A stretch of 64,000 nucleotides of DNA from a bacterium (GCA_021779375.1 JAJYAT010000005.1:54648-118647); one strand, 5' to 3'. Numbered from the stretch's first letter, positions 12,001 to 18,369 are shown. Numbers and translations: made by a program. Notes: generated from the letters alone by a model not told the origin.

Positions 12001-13823
12001 GCTGCGGGAGTCTCCGTCGCAGGAACCACCGTGCCTGAATTTTGTTCTGTTGGAATATTTTCAGCGGGAGCCACGACAGCATTTTCTTTCGCGGGAATTT
12101 CAGTCTCAGGAATTACTGTATTTGAATTTTTTTCCGTATTTACCTCAGTCGCATTTTTAACTGAAATCTCACCATTTGAGCTGTTTTCCTCAATGACTTT
12201 GATTTCCGTCCCAGCATTAAGCTCACTCTCTTCGATAACTTTAATTTCGGCTTGATCTGTAGAGGTCTTCGTTCCCACTTGTTTCTCGTCGAGGTATTTT
12301 TGGTGGAGCGTGCCAATTTCGTCTGCCGAAAGTGCGTGATCAAAAATTGCGAATTCATCAACCGCACCGGCGAAATTTCCGCCGAATAAAATTGGCGCAT
12401 CGCTCGCTGCCAGCGTGCCAGCCTCTTTGAGCGCGAGCGAATTCGTCTCGACACCATCGATAAAGAATCGAATTACTGTGCCGTCAAAAGTCGCGACGAG
12501 GTGATACCATTTTTTGAGTTCAAACGCCGAGACGCCCGAATCAACGACGAAATTTTTGTCGCCGATACGCAGAGTCACTCCGAAACCGTTTTTCTCAGTC
12601 TGCCGAAAAGTGTTGTTGCCGAAACCAGCAATCACACCGTCTTGATAAGCGCTGGGCTGCACCCAGGTAGAAAGTGTAATCGTCTGCGGAGTCTTGAAAT
12701 CACGCGCAATCTCAGCCGAACATTGCCCATCATCAAGCGAAAGCGCATTCCCTGACACGCCACTTGAAAGCCACGTAGCACCAAAAATTGTCCCCGTCGT
12801 AGAGGATTTTTCCGCGAAAAATTTTGTACCAGCATCCTCATTAAATTTAATTTCGGCGAGTGGCACAGCAACTTGCGCAGTGGTTTCAGTAGTTGTCGCC
12901 GCTGGTTTTTGGGTATCCCAACCAAGCTCATAATGAATCGCACCGTCAGCCGATTGACCATTCGCGTCAGTAAGATTCGGAGCCGGTGTGTAAAATTTCT
13001 CATTACCTGATTCGTCAACGAAAACGTAGCCACCATCAGCGGTGGTTTGCAATTTGAGTCCGATCGTCTCGACGATATATTCGAAATTCGTCGGCGCGAG
13101 CGCATTTTTGAGAATCAAATCTTCCTTCGTCCCAGTCTCACCCGTTGTCACGAGCAAATCAGTCGCACCCCACAAATCAGGGTACAAAAGCTTGTTCGAG
13201 TCGTAATTTCCTTTGACTGGATTCGCGTTCCAATTGAAGTAGCGCACCTCCTCACGCGTCTGCGGTGTCGCATCAGCAGCGACCTGCTTGTCGCTCGTCT
13301 TAGTCGAAACGACATCACCTGCTGCTGCCAAATTTTCGGCAATAATAAGTGGCTCAGCTGAATCAACTGAAAATTCACCCCTATATGGGGTCGCGCTAGT
13401 TTTTAGAATACCGCCTGAAGATTTTTGCAGGGTCGGATCGATCTCGGTTTCTGTGCCTGTCTGCGCATCAGCCATGGTCGAAATCGCTCCCACTGCTTTC
13501 AAATCAGCGACGACTTTTTCGGCGTCTTTGCGTTGACCGACAACCTCGTCCAGTGCTGCACCATTTTCCAATTTGCCAAGCACAATTCGCTCTGTCCATT
13601 TTGTAGATTCCGAATTCGCCGCTTGGATTTTCTCTTTACGTTGGTCGGAAAAATTTTCACTCAGCTCTGGTCTCACCTCGGTCAATTTTTCTATTTCGCT
13701 CGTGAGTACATCGCTCTGTAAAAATTGTGAAACAACCGGAGCAATTTCCTCAGCCAAGACGGCAATCGAGGGATCCACAAGCACAATCAGACCAACCAAA
13801 AAAGCGGCGACGACGCGACGCAT
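1..13823 (-). CDS. Giant secreted multidomain surface protein (LamG, DNRLRE, DUF2341, repeat domains), partial
   Basis: I translated this strand by hand: the frame from ATG 13823 stays open to the left edge, giving at least 4,607 residues with no C-terminus in the window. Residues 1-24 form a signal peptide (MRRVVAAFLVGLIVLV). Modules in order, rough residues: LamG-like fold 350-495; Thr/Glu/Pro-rich linker with repeated EIKVIEES 515-910; LamG-like 1250-1430, 1510-1675, 1795-1955 and 2510-2690; GNAT-like module 2742-2905; DNRLRE-type beta-sandwich region 2940-3355; InlB/Flg_new_2-type repeat 3367-3427; right-handed beta-helix-like part 3545-3800 ending DIGADEY; two more Flg_new_2 repeats 3808-3940; DUF2341 4012-4125; LamG 4165-4340. 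A TTG at 13871 is an alternative start. Family knowledge suggests cell-surface adhesion or glycan binding; the substrate is unknown. The short plus-strand frames here are shadows. Confidence 0.88.
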   Translation of the reverse strand, partial: MRRVVAAFLVGLIVLVDPSIAVLAEEIAPVVSQFLQSDVLTSEIEKLTEVRPELSENFSDQRKEKIQAANSESTKWTERIVLGKLENGAALDEVVGQRKDAEKVVADLKAVGAISTMADAQTGTETEIDPTLQKSSGGILKTSATPYRGEFSVDSAEPLIIAENLAAAGDVVSTKTSDKQVAADATPQTREEVRYFNWNANPVKGNYDSNKLLYPDLWGATDLLVTTGETGTKEDLILKNALAPTNFEYIVETIGLKLQTTADGGYVFVDESGNEKFYTPAPNLTDANGQSADGAIHYELGWDTQKPAATTTETTAQVAVPLAEIKFNEDAGTKFFAEKSSTTGTIFGATWLSSGVSGNALSLDDGQCSAEIARDFKTPQTITLSTWVQPSAYQDGVIAGFGNNTFRQTEKNGFGVTLRIGDKNFVVDSGVSAFELKKWYHLVATFDGTVIRFFIDGVETNSLALKEAGTLAASDAPILFGGNFAGAVDEFAIFDHALSADEIGTLHQKYLDEKQVGTKTSTDQAEIKVIEESELNAGTEIKVIEENSSNGEISVKNATEVNTEKNSNTVIPETEIPAKENAVVAPAENIPTEQNSGTVVPATETPAAQTDENPAPTGETSFIESLKKFFLPSALAEISQFDQAVSIDQILNSNEAASVDQTPAETTPVETPVVEATPEIGTSNNSAQSEPTVAPDSTTVDEAIPATENPTALTPVESTNSTNTQIDSSNNGGGDTVTSPANEIQVVEESALAPEIKVIEESEVNKFFAPEAVSNEHIKIAADAEITVLTEQQLFAQSNQISEEDERSDGAIVRRYKLRLVIDTAAPQTKNTETIDSSKEATPEPATTDSSVEVVAPTEETSAAEEVTVEPTPPSEVPIPETENQVIQDVTKNPSEEIKVIDEVTPSEAVTVEPESVQSEVPAAEPAAEVKTGAANLSADVLQSVEVAAATEVDLDALPKTLTLANGMELTFPIDVDPSTYVTLVNRGARTFAPNFAQGNQNGEYSQTNVAGSISLGTEDVSGERISAVSSQISVIDANGAEFLGDAVTDSQNWTKSNDSLRSNTIGSKIKFTTAAATEIFAGLNFSPAGGVLRVTIDRGTDHEISNEIDTFATASADSQKVLLATGLRNSAHDVELELTAKTNSRFDSSAAANFRFALAYFEAHASGFEIAGTGIDSTADSGSTTTLTAAALTQPDDFWNGAALTFTSGPNAGEVVFVTDFASGNHKLTFTPAVGTAVTTENFQLSPDGILINGRAERGLNFHAAGAEVATFESLDNFPTNPDGTVKKGSLSIWLAPDFAADADTAKHFIFDNGLARLYFDGADDKFKFEMWDGDDFTTVKVASAEQTFVAHESLHLTASFDAEAGVKLFVNGVKTFQSLKWTAQPLTAGDAQITFGKCGTRSAAALTAAETYFAGTLAEPQIWNYVLLDSEIFGLFNSTIPSVGQAHTQKIEASATSESSLLFNAPLVNSANDRLGSLAGAAKLDASKVGSVTDLEFNGDPLGQLSGIVNSQDLAGFWKMDGDFTDSSFAASDAAANGGTTFIDGHFAKAAIFDGSDDYLNIGAISQPVNAVSFWIFADNVSRDIIDFDGGTHALSIVSRQLIATGFDSPTIFVDGTEGTEISRNAWHHIVVTTATSFTASDLKIGKKTTFFDGKIDELALFARPLTAAEVAAIYTSADNSPIAKTSVATEIIAGLDIGPNRGITQITIDGGTPSEITTEVDTFAASAARDQRFLVATNLVAKEHTVRIENSGLKNLSATAALIVPQFIETNSTSSIPSNALTMNSRIIDDVISPDFVQFPHGLTFPDKGNISEVQNTGTLEFWATGALMDSDHFVDTRDDSGNNGARIYMDSASALTFEFKNASAAISITDSDFAENYSATAANHILARWWQPTATTFGLSLYLNGQKIAEKIAQNFTPSQHSQIILGNDATPDATAAFTGSIFDFAIYADAFTDGGAALGSFATPDSQVWLAANSRATKTEQILGTKIDTDTNINFTDGAKTTFPLERGALKSKVLPAKNYAPTNRDTDFGTNANAALAQEFRLAADGAIPSVGLWLKKVGTPTGNIALSIQTDADGLPSGTTVANGTAVSFAVDALSTRDYEWVNFNFATPPSLTAGTAYHLVLEGTFKSSASNYIVWAADASAPSFADGTAEIKGAEWAESAADFIFQIYESYPLANSVEAYVDGVAVAVTSAQAGSFARIDSPEGISAAATSFRVDSISAADQIPSSGFLWLGNPSAQFKREKVYFGEYSGGTFSNLKRGIDGTVAGDFGDQTIVEIAGAVTLAQAPAKNSDLFVKYNFAGDAVERDSSDSESSIFFLDEANDVATGWAKIGTDSDRSTALVGQTAFAKLRGTEISAVLDQALDNGGVTQFVLDEGTRTEKSLLVDASKTTETDKIKSLATGLTDALHTLRIVANIAAGKNSTASARTWISAFLANGHTPLFAPSASSTIAYANPLADLNPETIPDNPIDLEKTPGGNDSYTKLLIQSGAADGSTIFADASLSAHTITVNGDTHYTTAAKKFGATSLRFDGAGDSLALADSTDWDFGDANFTIDGWINLSAATQGASIIAHRTVDGFNGFSLIVTAENKLQFIADDDNSAAWAINFTSTDVLPINEWSHFALVRNGADFEFYINGSASGSTQSDISIYNDKVALTIGGEENNYFFNGYLDELRISKGIARWTKDFTPPTEAYDAVPTEGPAIDQINIDADANYILANFKDTSATEGLANITRDDLKRIKIREAKVSDLPAVVELYNKGLKKGVWCDLPHKTSNWEILKGYQAFVDKYGTENIYIRVLDLDGKMVAVTMGLAYQGKAIGQFTFLNVDISEKLWSEIMVKITTVLFELARDRDLDKVEVNIQRGVWMEGFMLDVLKAKRVSETVLEFDRDAILSRTWTEADYAYDNDAVKIKEAKNAAEEAAKNNPPRADKETRKLIKRTANTDIYDNGDGTKEALIYAAPENIQIDGEWEKVDDYLGQPETIAQDKAKAGKQYQIKPYDIFVGSDVENKNIIKYVKDGKEFSFSLENIAYQDPNRTIVLANAQAGDIMHSYKSTKFRNIFPGVDLKYHSTKNGVKEELFFNNLDVLKEVSEPDHFKGKVILRTKISVPEGVTPEMHNDQIFFKQDGQNIFSTSQPFIYDQVQRTYQVGSELKNEQGNYYLEITLDYGWMASDDGAFPLVLDPDFNVVQAPDVSLCSESTCATNNSTGRAYLKFDISGIPADKRIISANLTLTHAANMATAINARRFINQTWNEASAVSVFTGGSYGSVLSTITSGAGTTETWNVLGSSTDGLVKDYTDRNTYYSVYLDNGVAFTPTYVNNGTTLIMNYANDGKAVATDTYHSREGTTPPILRVAYYSNVSYDVNYTAGANGTITGTLSQTVNEGASGTAVTAVPSAGYYFAGWSDGSTQNPRTDTTVLGNISVTASFAPIASSRRLPLAYTVHTYGSLAAGRTFQSLAAWEDMTDINLSAVTTTDQDSSGNILYVADTTVFNTCVLNESTVSVAGQILTITGVTPGVSLTVSNISGTIPSGTALKTGFVLTAYADAAPYNDIINFTGATTDSNYYRVLRAASGQRGTPTSGVRFAETLSPTGIYINENYSSVYGVAVSVSYANAYIYGFYNSGSYNIFSGCTAYDFSGATDSSSGFTAGPISYYAKFINCLAYNIDSPVHDYGGFNVFKDTAGNNVNYFYNCTAVGCSKAGFFSAGQNVSNPVMVTKNCISQSNGSTFYGIYGGVIEQTTNATTGVVFAADGYHLDPTDTVAKNNGTDLSTDSAFKFGEDIDGESRYGWDNDWDIGADEYTANAVTLNYSARANGTISGKNTQTLTSGGNATAVTAVPNAHFHFTSWSDGVLTAVRTDSNVTSNASYVANFELDSYSLSYAAGSHGSLTGTTSQTVLSGVSGTTVTAVPDAGYGFSRWSDGVLVNPRTDTNVLANVSVTANFELASDIVAVTAGASSSDRTSLTSGTWFNPAAIGGDDDASFGWTDPNSTSDDTFYYALNSTAADSAGFGSFSAWSARKSITIDRTKISSTITNFPVYVNLADLGTDFFAAVKTDGSDIRLTNAAGTELPYELVSINTTAKTGELYFKADSLSATSNTTFYIYYGNAAATAYAVTATYGRNNVWDTNYKMVQHMNDATTSTTTDSTVNANTGTKAAAGNPLKAAAGKIGEAQSFDGTDDYINIGTSSNFNFVNGDFVISMWVNPEATRSGSGDILLSRGTYNTDGYYIQIAGSSTNSVVIVFSQSGAHQTISSTASIQSNQWNNIIFVRQGSVAKWYINGQDATVGTPSFSSPASSTRNLYIGRYDSVGYTFNGSIDEVKVWSRALSAAEIAAEYANQNSPATFYSVGSAGTTATPYLDSVALSEGTSYFHVRPKTGAGVWGTERTFTLKYDKSGPVGGSVTHSDSAQISTTIPVTVSRGTDALSGLSTTDSDYLLEYRSADLTPAGCGAYSAWTDTGATETAAATTYSVTAPAGKCYQFRYTVKDTVGNSTILTSANTTKVETTPDIVAVTAGASSSDRTSLTSGQWFNPAAIGSDDAASFAWTDPNSLSDDSFYYDYTDSSLVSWWKMDGDWTDSAGTNTGTAANGATFTASGKISSAG
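160..288 (-). repeat. Internal 129-bp repeat in giant gene, copy 2
   Basis: Encodes DIVAVTAGASSSDRTSLTSG followed by a WFNPAAIG-type segment. It aligns without gaps to 1840-1968 with scattered substitutions, pointing to an intragenic duplication of a linker module. Confidence 0.75.
1840..1968 (-). repeat. Internal 129-bp repeat in giant gene, copy 1
   Basis: Same module as 160-288: identical DIVAVTAGASSSDRTSLTSG start, then WFNPAAIGGDD where the other copy has WFNPAAIGSDD. Confidence 0.75.
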
Positions 13824-13930
13824 CGCAGTGAGTTGATTTGTTCCAACGGATTTTTGGCTTTCAGAAGTCAAGATGCGCTGTGTGTTTATTTTTTGTAAAA
13901 TGAGCTTGTTTTTAAATGTTCTATCTTTTC

Positions 13931-13959
13931 ATTTTAGCAAAAATAAGTATTTTGCTCAA
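13931..13959 (-). promoter_or_regulatory. Promoter of the giant surface protein gene
   Basis: On the minus strand a -35 TTGAGC (13954-13959) is followed after exactly 17 nt by TAAAAT (13931-13936), with an extended -10 TGC before it. Predicted transcription start is near 13924, leaving about 100 nt of leader to ATG 13823, or about 50 nt to TTG 13871. Confidence 0.6.
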
Positions 13960-14001
13960 TTCGAATGACTTGCTGTAAACTTAAAATCATTTCTTAATAA
14001 A

Positions 14002-14796
14002 TTGGCTGAAATTCTAAGAAAGATCGTCGAACAAAAACGCGTCGAGCTCGCCCGGGCGCAATCCGCCTGTCCGATTGAGACGCTGCGCGAGGTGGTCGAA
14101 CCGACTGTGCGTGATTTTCGCGCCGCGCTCGCCGGCGGTCGGGAGGAAAAGTTACCGCGCCTGATTGCCGAAATCAAACGCCAAAGTCCTTCAAAAAAAG
14201 CCATTTGCACAGATTTGGATGTCGGAGAAATCGTGAAAATTTACAGTGAACGCGCCGCCGCAATTTCGATTTTGACCGATTATGAATTCTTCGGCGGCAG
14301 CCTCGAAGATCTCGAAGAAGCGAATTTCGTGACCACAATCCCGCTTTTGCGCAAAGATTTCGTCATCGACGAATACCAGATTTACGAAGCGCGGCAATTC
14401 GGCGCAGACGCGGTACTTTTGATTGCGCGCATTTTGGAGGAAGAAAAGCTAGCTGAATTACTACTGGCAGCGGAAAAATTAGGGATGGCAGCGCTCGTCG
14501 AAATCCACGACGAAGCCGATCTCGTGAAAGTTCTCAAGACCCCGGCGGAAATCATCGGTGTGAACTCCCGCAATCTCGACACACTCGCGATTGATCTCGC
14601 GAATTTTGAGCAATTGCTGCCGCAAATTCCCCGCGAAAAAATCATCGTCGCGGAGAGCGGCATCACGACGCGCGCGGAACTGGAGAATTTGAGTGGGCGC
14701 GTCGACGCGGTACTCATCGGCACGGCGCTTTTGCAAGCAGAAAAAATCGAGCGTAAATTGCTTGAGCTTACAGAGCCGCATGAAGACGAAAATTAA
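14002..14796 (+). CDS. trpC: Indole-3-glycerol phosphate synthase
   Basis: Converts carboxyphenylamino-deoxyribulose phosphate to indole-3-glycerol phosphate in tryptophan synthesis. The 264-residue protein is a full-length TIM barrel of the family's usual size. The substrate-binding KxSPS motif is seen as IKRQSPSKK near residue 58, and the late barrel motifs AESGI and LIGTALL are present. The start is TTG 14002; there is no ATG at a suitable place and gyrA uses the same TTG-GCT-GA opening. The 3' end overlaps trpF by 17 nt, so the two are probably co-translated. No trpE, trpD, trpA or trpB lies in the window. Confidence 0.95.
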   Translation: MAEILRKIVEQKRVELARAQSACPIETLREVVEPTVRDFRAALAGGREEKLPRLIAEIKRQSPSKKAICTDLDVGEIVKIYSERAAAISILTDYEFFGGSLEDLEEANFVTTIPLLRKDFVIDEYQIYEARQFGADAVLLIARILEEEKLAELLLAAEKLGMAALVEIHDEADLVKVLKTPAEIIGVNSRNLDTLAIDLANFEQLLPQIPREKIIVAESGITTRAELENLSGRVDAVLIGTALLQAEKIERKLLELTEPHEDEN

Positions 14797-15418
14797 AATC
14801 TGCGGAATTACCAATTTTGAGGACGCTGCCGCCGCGGTGAGACTCGGAGCGAGTTTTTTGGGTTTGAATTTTTTCGCGGGATCGCCGCGCGGACTCACGC
14901 CCGACGCCGCCGCGAATCTCGCCGGTGAAATCAAAGAGAAATTTCCGCGTATTCCCCTGGTCGGCGTTTTTGTCGACGAGACAGCCGAGAAAATTCGTTT
15001 GCTCGCCGAGCTCTGCGAGCTCGACATTTTGCAGTTGCACGGACACGAGTCGCCGGAATTTTGCGCGCAATTCGCTGAGCCGGTTTGGCGCGCCTTCCGC
15101 GTGGAAAATGAAAACTCGCTCGACGACCTGCAACAATTTTTGGGGCTCGCCGGCATCGTTTTGGATGCTTTTAAAAAAGGTCAATTCGGCGGAACCGGTC
15201 AAACTTTCGACTGGCAATTGATTCACAAAGTGCGCGACGAGCTGCCGTTTTTCATTCTCGCGGGCGGCATGACTCCAGGCAATGTCGCACGCGCGATTGA
15301 ACAATTGCGACCCGACGTCGTCGATGTCTGCAGTGGCGTCGAGATCGAAAATAATCCACGCAAAAAAGATTTGCAGAAAATGCAAGAACTGTTTGAAGTG
15401 GTCAAGAAGTTGAGCTAA
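14780..15418 (+). CDS. trpF: Phosphoribosylanthranilate isomerase
   Basis: Catalyses the Amadori rearrangement immediately before the TrpC reaction. The 212-residue TIM barrel begins KTKIKICGITNFEDA, the family N-terminal signature with the catalytic Cys, followed by GLNFFAGSPRGL. The phosphate-binding ILAGGMTPGN and the VDVCSGVE end motif are present. ATG 14780 was chosen because it opens directly into the conserved first strand; the longer frame to 14693 only reads antisense-like sequence inside trpC. Probably forms an operon with trpC. Confidence 0.95.
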   Translation: MKTKIKICGITNFEDAAAAVRLGASFLGLNFFAGSPRGLTPDAAANLAGEIKEKFPRIPLVGVFVDETAEKIRLLAELCELDILQLHGHESPEFCAQFAEPVWRAFRVENENSLDDLQQFLGLAGIVLDAFKKGQFGGTGQTFDWQLIHKVRDELPFFILAGGMTPGNVARAIEQLRPDVVDVCSGVEIENNPRKKDLQKMQELFEVVKKLS

Positions 15419-15445
15419 AATTGTACTCGAACTTAACGCACTCTC

Positions 15446-15961
15446 ATGAATCCTTTTTCTAAGAAATCAACCTTTCTGCTCGGCTCATTGATTGGCTCGG
15501 TCGTCGGACTTTTGTTCGCGCGCGAAGCCGGCAAGAATTTGCGAGAAAAACTGCAAGCCGCCAAAACGCCGCAAAAGAAATTTGAAGCGCTTTTTCAAGA
15601 ATATCTGAAAGCCGGTAAGTCGGCAGTCGAAGAAGCGAAAAAAAGCGAGAGCCTGCGCGAGCTGGTGAAAGGCGGCAAAGAAATTCTCGCTGAGCTGCAA
15701 AAAAAAGCTGAGAAAGAAGGTGGCAGCGCGGTGAAATTCGCGCAGAAAAAGGCGCAAGAAGTTTTGCAGGAAATGGAGAAGCAAGTCAGCGATGTAAAAA
15801 AAGTCGTGAAAAAAGAGGTCGCCAAGAAAAAAACAGCGGCGAAGAAGCTGGTCATCACGAAAGCGAAAAGCCAGATTAAAAAGGTCGCACGTAAAGTCGC
15901 TGCCAAAAAAAAGACCATCGCAAAAAAGAAAGCTACGCGCCGCGTGACTAAAAAGAAATGA
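15446..15961 (+). CDS. YtxH-like membrane-anchored protein with lysine/alanine-rich tail
   Basis: The 171-residue protein starts with a YtxH-type N-terminus: a short glycine-containing hydrophobic segment (residues 9-26, FLLGSLIGSVVGLLFA) followed by REAGKNLREKL. The middle is a charged coiled coil and residues 115-171 are almost only Lys, Ala, Val, Thr and Arg, resembling histone H1-like bacterial tails. The tail could bind nucleic acid or polyanionic wall polymers; function is not known. It follows trpF by 27 nt and precedes the SLH gene by 7 nt. The Phe-rich antisense frame at 15485-16069 is an artefact of the lysine codons. Confidence 0.75.
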   Translation: MNPFSKKSTFLLGSLIGSVVGLLFAREAGKNLREKLQAAKTPQKKFEALFQEYLKAGKSAVEEAKKSESLRELVKGGKEILAELQKKAEKEGGSAVKFAQKKAQEVLQEMEKQVSDVKKVVKKEVAKKKTAAKKLVITKAKSQIKKVARKVAAKKKTIAKKKATRRVTKKK

Positions 15962-15968
15962 TTTCCCA

Positions 15969-16859
15969 ATGAAATCGCGCGCACTCATTTTTTTCGTTTC
16001 GGTGTTGGTTTTGACCGCCAGTGTCTCGGCGGCTGTCGCGCTGATTTCAGGCAGAGTACTCTCAAGCAAAGATGGCTTCCCGCTCGTGCGTGCGGAGGTT
16101 TGGTCGAACGGTGCATTCTACACGCACACCGATATCAACGGACATTTCGAAATTTTGGCGACCAAGGCGGGCGACGTCGTACGCATCCACAAAACTGACT
16201 TTGTCGACACAAGCGCCATCGCCAATTCCGCGAACGAAGCCTTCGAATTTCAGCTCGCACCAATCTGGAAACTGGTAAATGCACACCAAGTCTACGCAGA
16301 CGTAGCGGAATACGCCTGGTACGAGCCAGCCGTACGCAAACTCTACGAAACACAGACTCTCACCGCGACTGGCGTGCAAAAATTTTTACCGAGTGAAAAT
16401 GTGACACGCGGTGAGCTCGCCGTGCTGAGTGTGAAAGCCGCCGGATTTTTACCGGGCAAAGTTGCTGAGACGCATTTTTGCGATGTCTATCCGGATGATG
16501 ATTTTGCGGCAGCAGTGGAATTCATGTTCGTGCACAATTGGATTTCAGGCTACAAATCAACAAGCTGCTCCAAAGGTCTCGTCTTCCGACCGAATCTATT
16601 AATCAATCGCGCTGAGGCAGTGAAAATGACTTTGATCGCCTTCCGGGATCTCGTCGATGAAAAGGTCGCGACGAATGTTTGCTTCCCGGCCGGATTTACT
16701 GACGTACCGCGCGATGCCTGGTTCGCGACATTCGTGGACGAAGCGAATTGCCTCGGCTTCGTGAATGGCTACAAAGATGGCACCTTCCGTCCGGCTAATC
16801 CCGTCAATCGCGCTGAAATTACAGTCATCCTCGCGAACGCGCTCGAAAGTTTGTTTTAA
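15969..16859 (+). CDS. Secreted protein with carboxypeptidase-regulatory-like and SLH domains
   Basis: A 296-residue exported protein. Residues 1-22 are a signal peptide. Residues 25-95 look like a carboxypeptidase regulatory-like beta-sandwich (ISGRVLSSKDGFPLVRAEV, then TDINGHFEI). From about 105 to the end are three S-layer homology repeats; the last is clearest (GFVNGYKDGTFRPANPVNRA). SLH domains usually attach proteins to wall-linked polysaccharide, so this is probably a cell-surface component. Paired cysteines (CFPAGF ... ANCLGF) may form disulfides. Confidence 0.82.
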   Translation: MKSRALIFFVSVLVLTASVSAAVALISGRVLSSKDGFPLVRAEVWSNGAFYTHTDINGHFEILATKAGDVVRIHKTDFVDTSAIANSANEAFEFQLAPIWKLVNAHQVYADVAEYAWYEPAVRKLYETQTLTATGVQKFLPSENVTRGELAVLSVKAAGFLPGKVAETHFCDVYPDDDFAAAVEFMFVHNWISGYKSTSCSKGLVFRPNLLINRAEAVKMTLIAFRDLVDEKVATNVCFPAGFTDVPRDAWFATFVDEANCLGFVNGYKDGTFRPANPVNRAEITVILANALESLF

Positions 16860-16861
16860 TT

Positions 16862-16950
16862 GAAGATTTAAGATTGAAGACTTAAGATTGAAAAAATTAA
16901 ATCTTATTTCTTATTCCTTACAAACTTACTCCTTATTTCTTAATTCTTAC
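16862..16950 (+). repeat. AT-rich intergenic segment with short direct repeats
   Basis: Contains two near-identical 14-mers (GAAGATTTAAGATT and GAAGACTTAAGATT) followed by a pyrimidine-rich stretch of CTTATT/CTTAC words. No gene or clear hairpin seen. It separates the SLH gene from the aminotransferase gene. Confidence 0.5.
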
Positions 16951-16957
16951 CTCTTAA

Positions 16958-18133
16958 ATGCAACTTTCCAAAAGAATCGCGACGCTCTCCGGCTACCCTT
17001 TCGCTGAGCTGGATAAAATTATTACGAAATTGAAAAGTGAGGGCGTCGAGCCGATCACTTTCGGCGTCGGCGACCCCGCCGATCCCACGCCCGAATTTAT
17101 TCGTGAAGCGACGAAAAAAGCGGTCGATGATTTCGCGACAGCCGGTTATCCGAGCTACATCGGCTCAGATAAATTTCGCGGTGCCATCGCGCAATGGTTT
17201 GCGAAAAGATTCGGAGTCGAGCTAAATATCGAAACCGAGATCGCCAGCTCCATCGGCGGCAAAGAAGCGATTTTCAATTTCCCGCTCGCCTTCGTCGACG
17301 CGGGCGACATCGTGCTGATCCCGACGCCTGGTTATCCGCCCTACGCGCGCGGCACGGAATTCGCCGGAGGAAAACCCTATTTTTTACCGCTTTTGGCTGA
17401 GAATGATTTTCTAATTGATTTCGCAAAAATCCCGAAAGCCATCGCGCAAAAGGCGAAAATTCTGTGGTTGAATTATCCGAATTCACCGACTGGCAGAAAT
17501 GCGAGCGACGATTTTTACCGCGCCGCAGTTGATTTCTGCCGTGAGAATGAAATTATTTTGGCAAGCGATCTCGCCTACTCGGAAATTTATTTCGACGCGA
17601 AACCGAAATCAATTCTGCAGTTCGCGCGTAAGGGCGTGATTGAATTTCACTCGCTCTCGAAGCGCAGTCGCATGACCGGCTACCGCGTCGGCTTCGTCGT
17701 CGGCGATCCGGAAATTGTGAGCGCATTTAAAAAAGTGAAAACGAATATCGACTCCGGCACGCCAAATTTTTTGCAAGCCGCCGCCATCGCCGCACTCACG
17801 GATGAAAAACACGTCGAGCAATCAATCGCCGAATACCGCGAAAAACGCGATATTTTGAGTGAAGCGCTTGCTTCAGTCGGACTCGAAAAAGCGAAGACTG
17901 AAGCGACTTTTTACATCTGGCAAAAAGTCCCGACCGGAATGACGAGCGAGGAATTCGCGAAAAGATTACTTGATCCAAAAATCGCGGTCGTCGCGACACC
18001 GGGCGCGTGGATCTCAGACAAAACTGAAAATGGTGAAAACCCCGGCGAAGGCTTCGTCCGCTTCGCGCTCGTCCCGACCGTCGCACAAGTGCGTGAAGCC
18101 GCCGAGCGAATTAGAAATAATTTGAAAATATGA
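16958..18133 (+). CDS. Class I/II PLP-dependent aminotransferase (LL-diaminopimelate or aspartate/aromatic type)
   Basis: A 391-residue fold-type I aminotransferase. Visible landmarks are NYPNSPTG (PLP ring Asn), ASDLAYSEI (Asp204 binding the PLP nitrogen), HSLSKRSRMTGYRVGF with Schiff-base Lys235, and the C-terminal Arg in EGFVRFAL. The sequence style resembles LL-diaminopimelate aminotransferases and related aspartate aminotransferases; exact substrate cannot be fixed by reading. Lying in the same run as trpC-trpF and tyrA-pheA, it might transaminate prephenate or phenylpyruvate, which is inference. Its stop overlaps the next start in ATGA. Confidence 0.88.
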   Translation: MQLSKRIATLSGYPFAELDKIITKLKSEGVEPITFGVGDPADPTPEFIREATKKAVDDFATAGYPSYIGSDKFRGAIAQWFAKRFGVELNIETEIASSIGGKEAIFNFPLAFVDAGDIVLIPTPGYPPYARGTEFAGGKPYFLPLLAENDFLIDFAKIPKAIAQKAKILWLNYPNSPTGRNASDDFYRAAVDFCRENEIILASDLAYSEIYFDAKPKSILQFARKGVIEFHSLSKRSRMTGYRVGFVVGDPEIVSAFKKVKTNIDSGTPNFLQAAAIAALTDEKHVEQSIAEYREKRDILSEALASVGLEKAKTEATFYIWQKVPTGMTSEEFAKRLLDPKIAVVATPGAWISDKTENGENPGEGFVRFALVPTVAQVREAAERIRNNLKI

Positions 18134-18345
18134 GCCTCCAAAATCTCAGCTCGGAAAAAATCGTCGCGAAACTTGAGAAAAATAAATCGCGCCAATTTAC
18201 TGAAGCGGCTCACGCGGAGATGATGCGCCGTTTCGTCTCGGCCAGCGAGAAAAATTCCAAAAGGATTTTTTGGTTGACCGTGACAATCGTCGGTCTGACC
18301 ACAATCAATCTCCTCCTAACAATTTTAAATTTTCTGAAGATTTAA
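18130..18345 (+). CDS. Small single-pass membrane protein
   Basis: A 71-residue protein whose ATG overlaps the aminotransferase stop (ATGA), so it is probably translationally coupled. The N-terminal 45 residues are charged and helical; residues 47-69 are one hydrophobic helix (FWLTVTIVGLTTINLLLTIL). No known family recognised. Confidence 0.65.
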   Translation: MSLQNLSSEKIVAKLEKNKSRQFTEAAHAEMMRRFVSASEKNSKRIFWLTVTIVGLTTINLLLTILNFLKI

Positions 18346-18369
18346 GCTTCTAATTTGTCATTCCCGCTC

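Noticed and set aside
225..12755. Many short plus-strand frames opposite the first 13.8 kb
   Set aside because: All lie antisense or out of frame to the continuous minus-strand giant gene and none resembles a known protein.
15485..16069. Minus-strand 194-residue Phe/Leu-rich frame
   Set aside because: Antisense of Lys/Ala codons in the YtxH-like gene; its composition follows from the complement.
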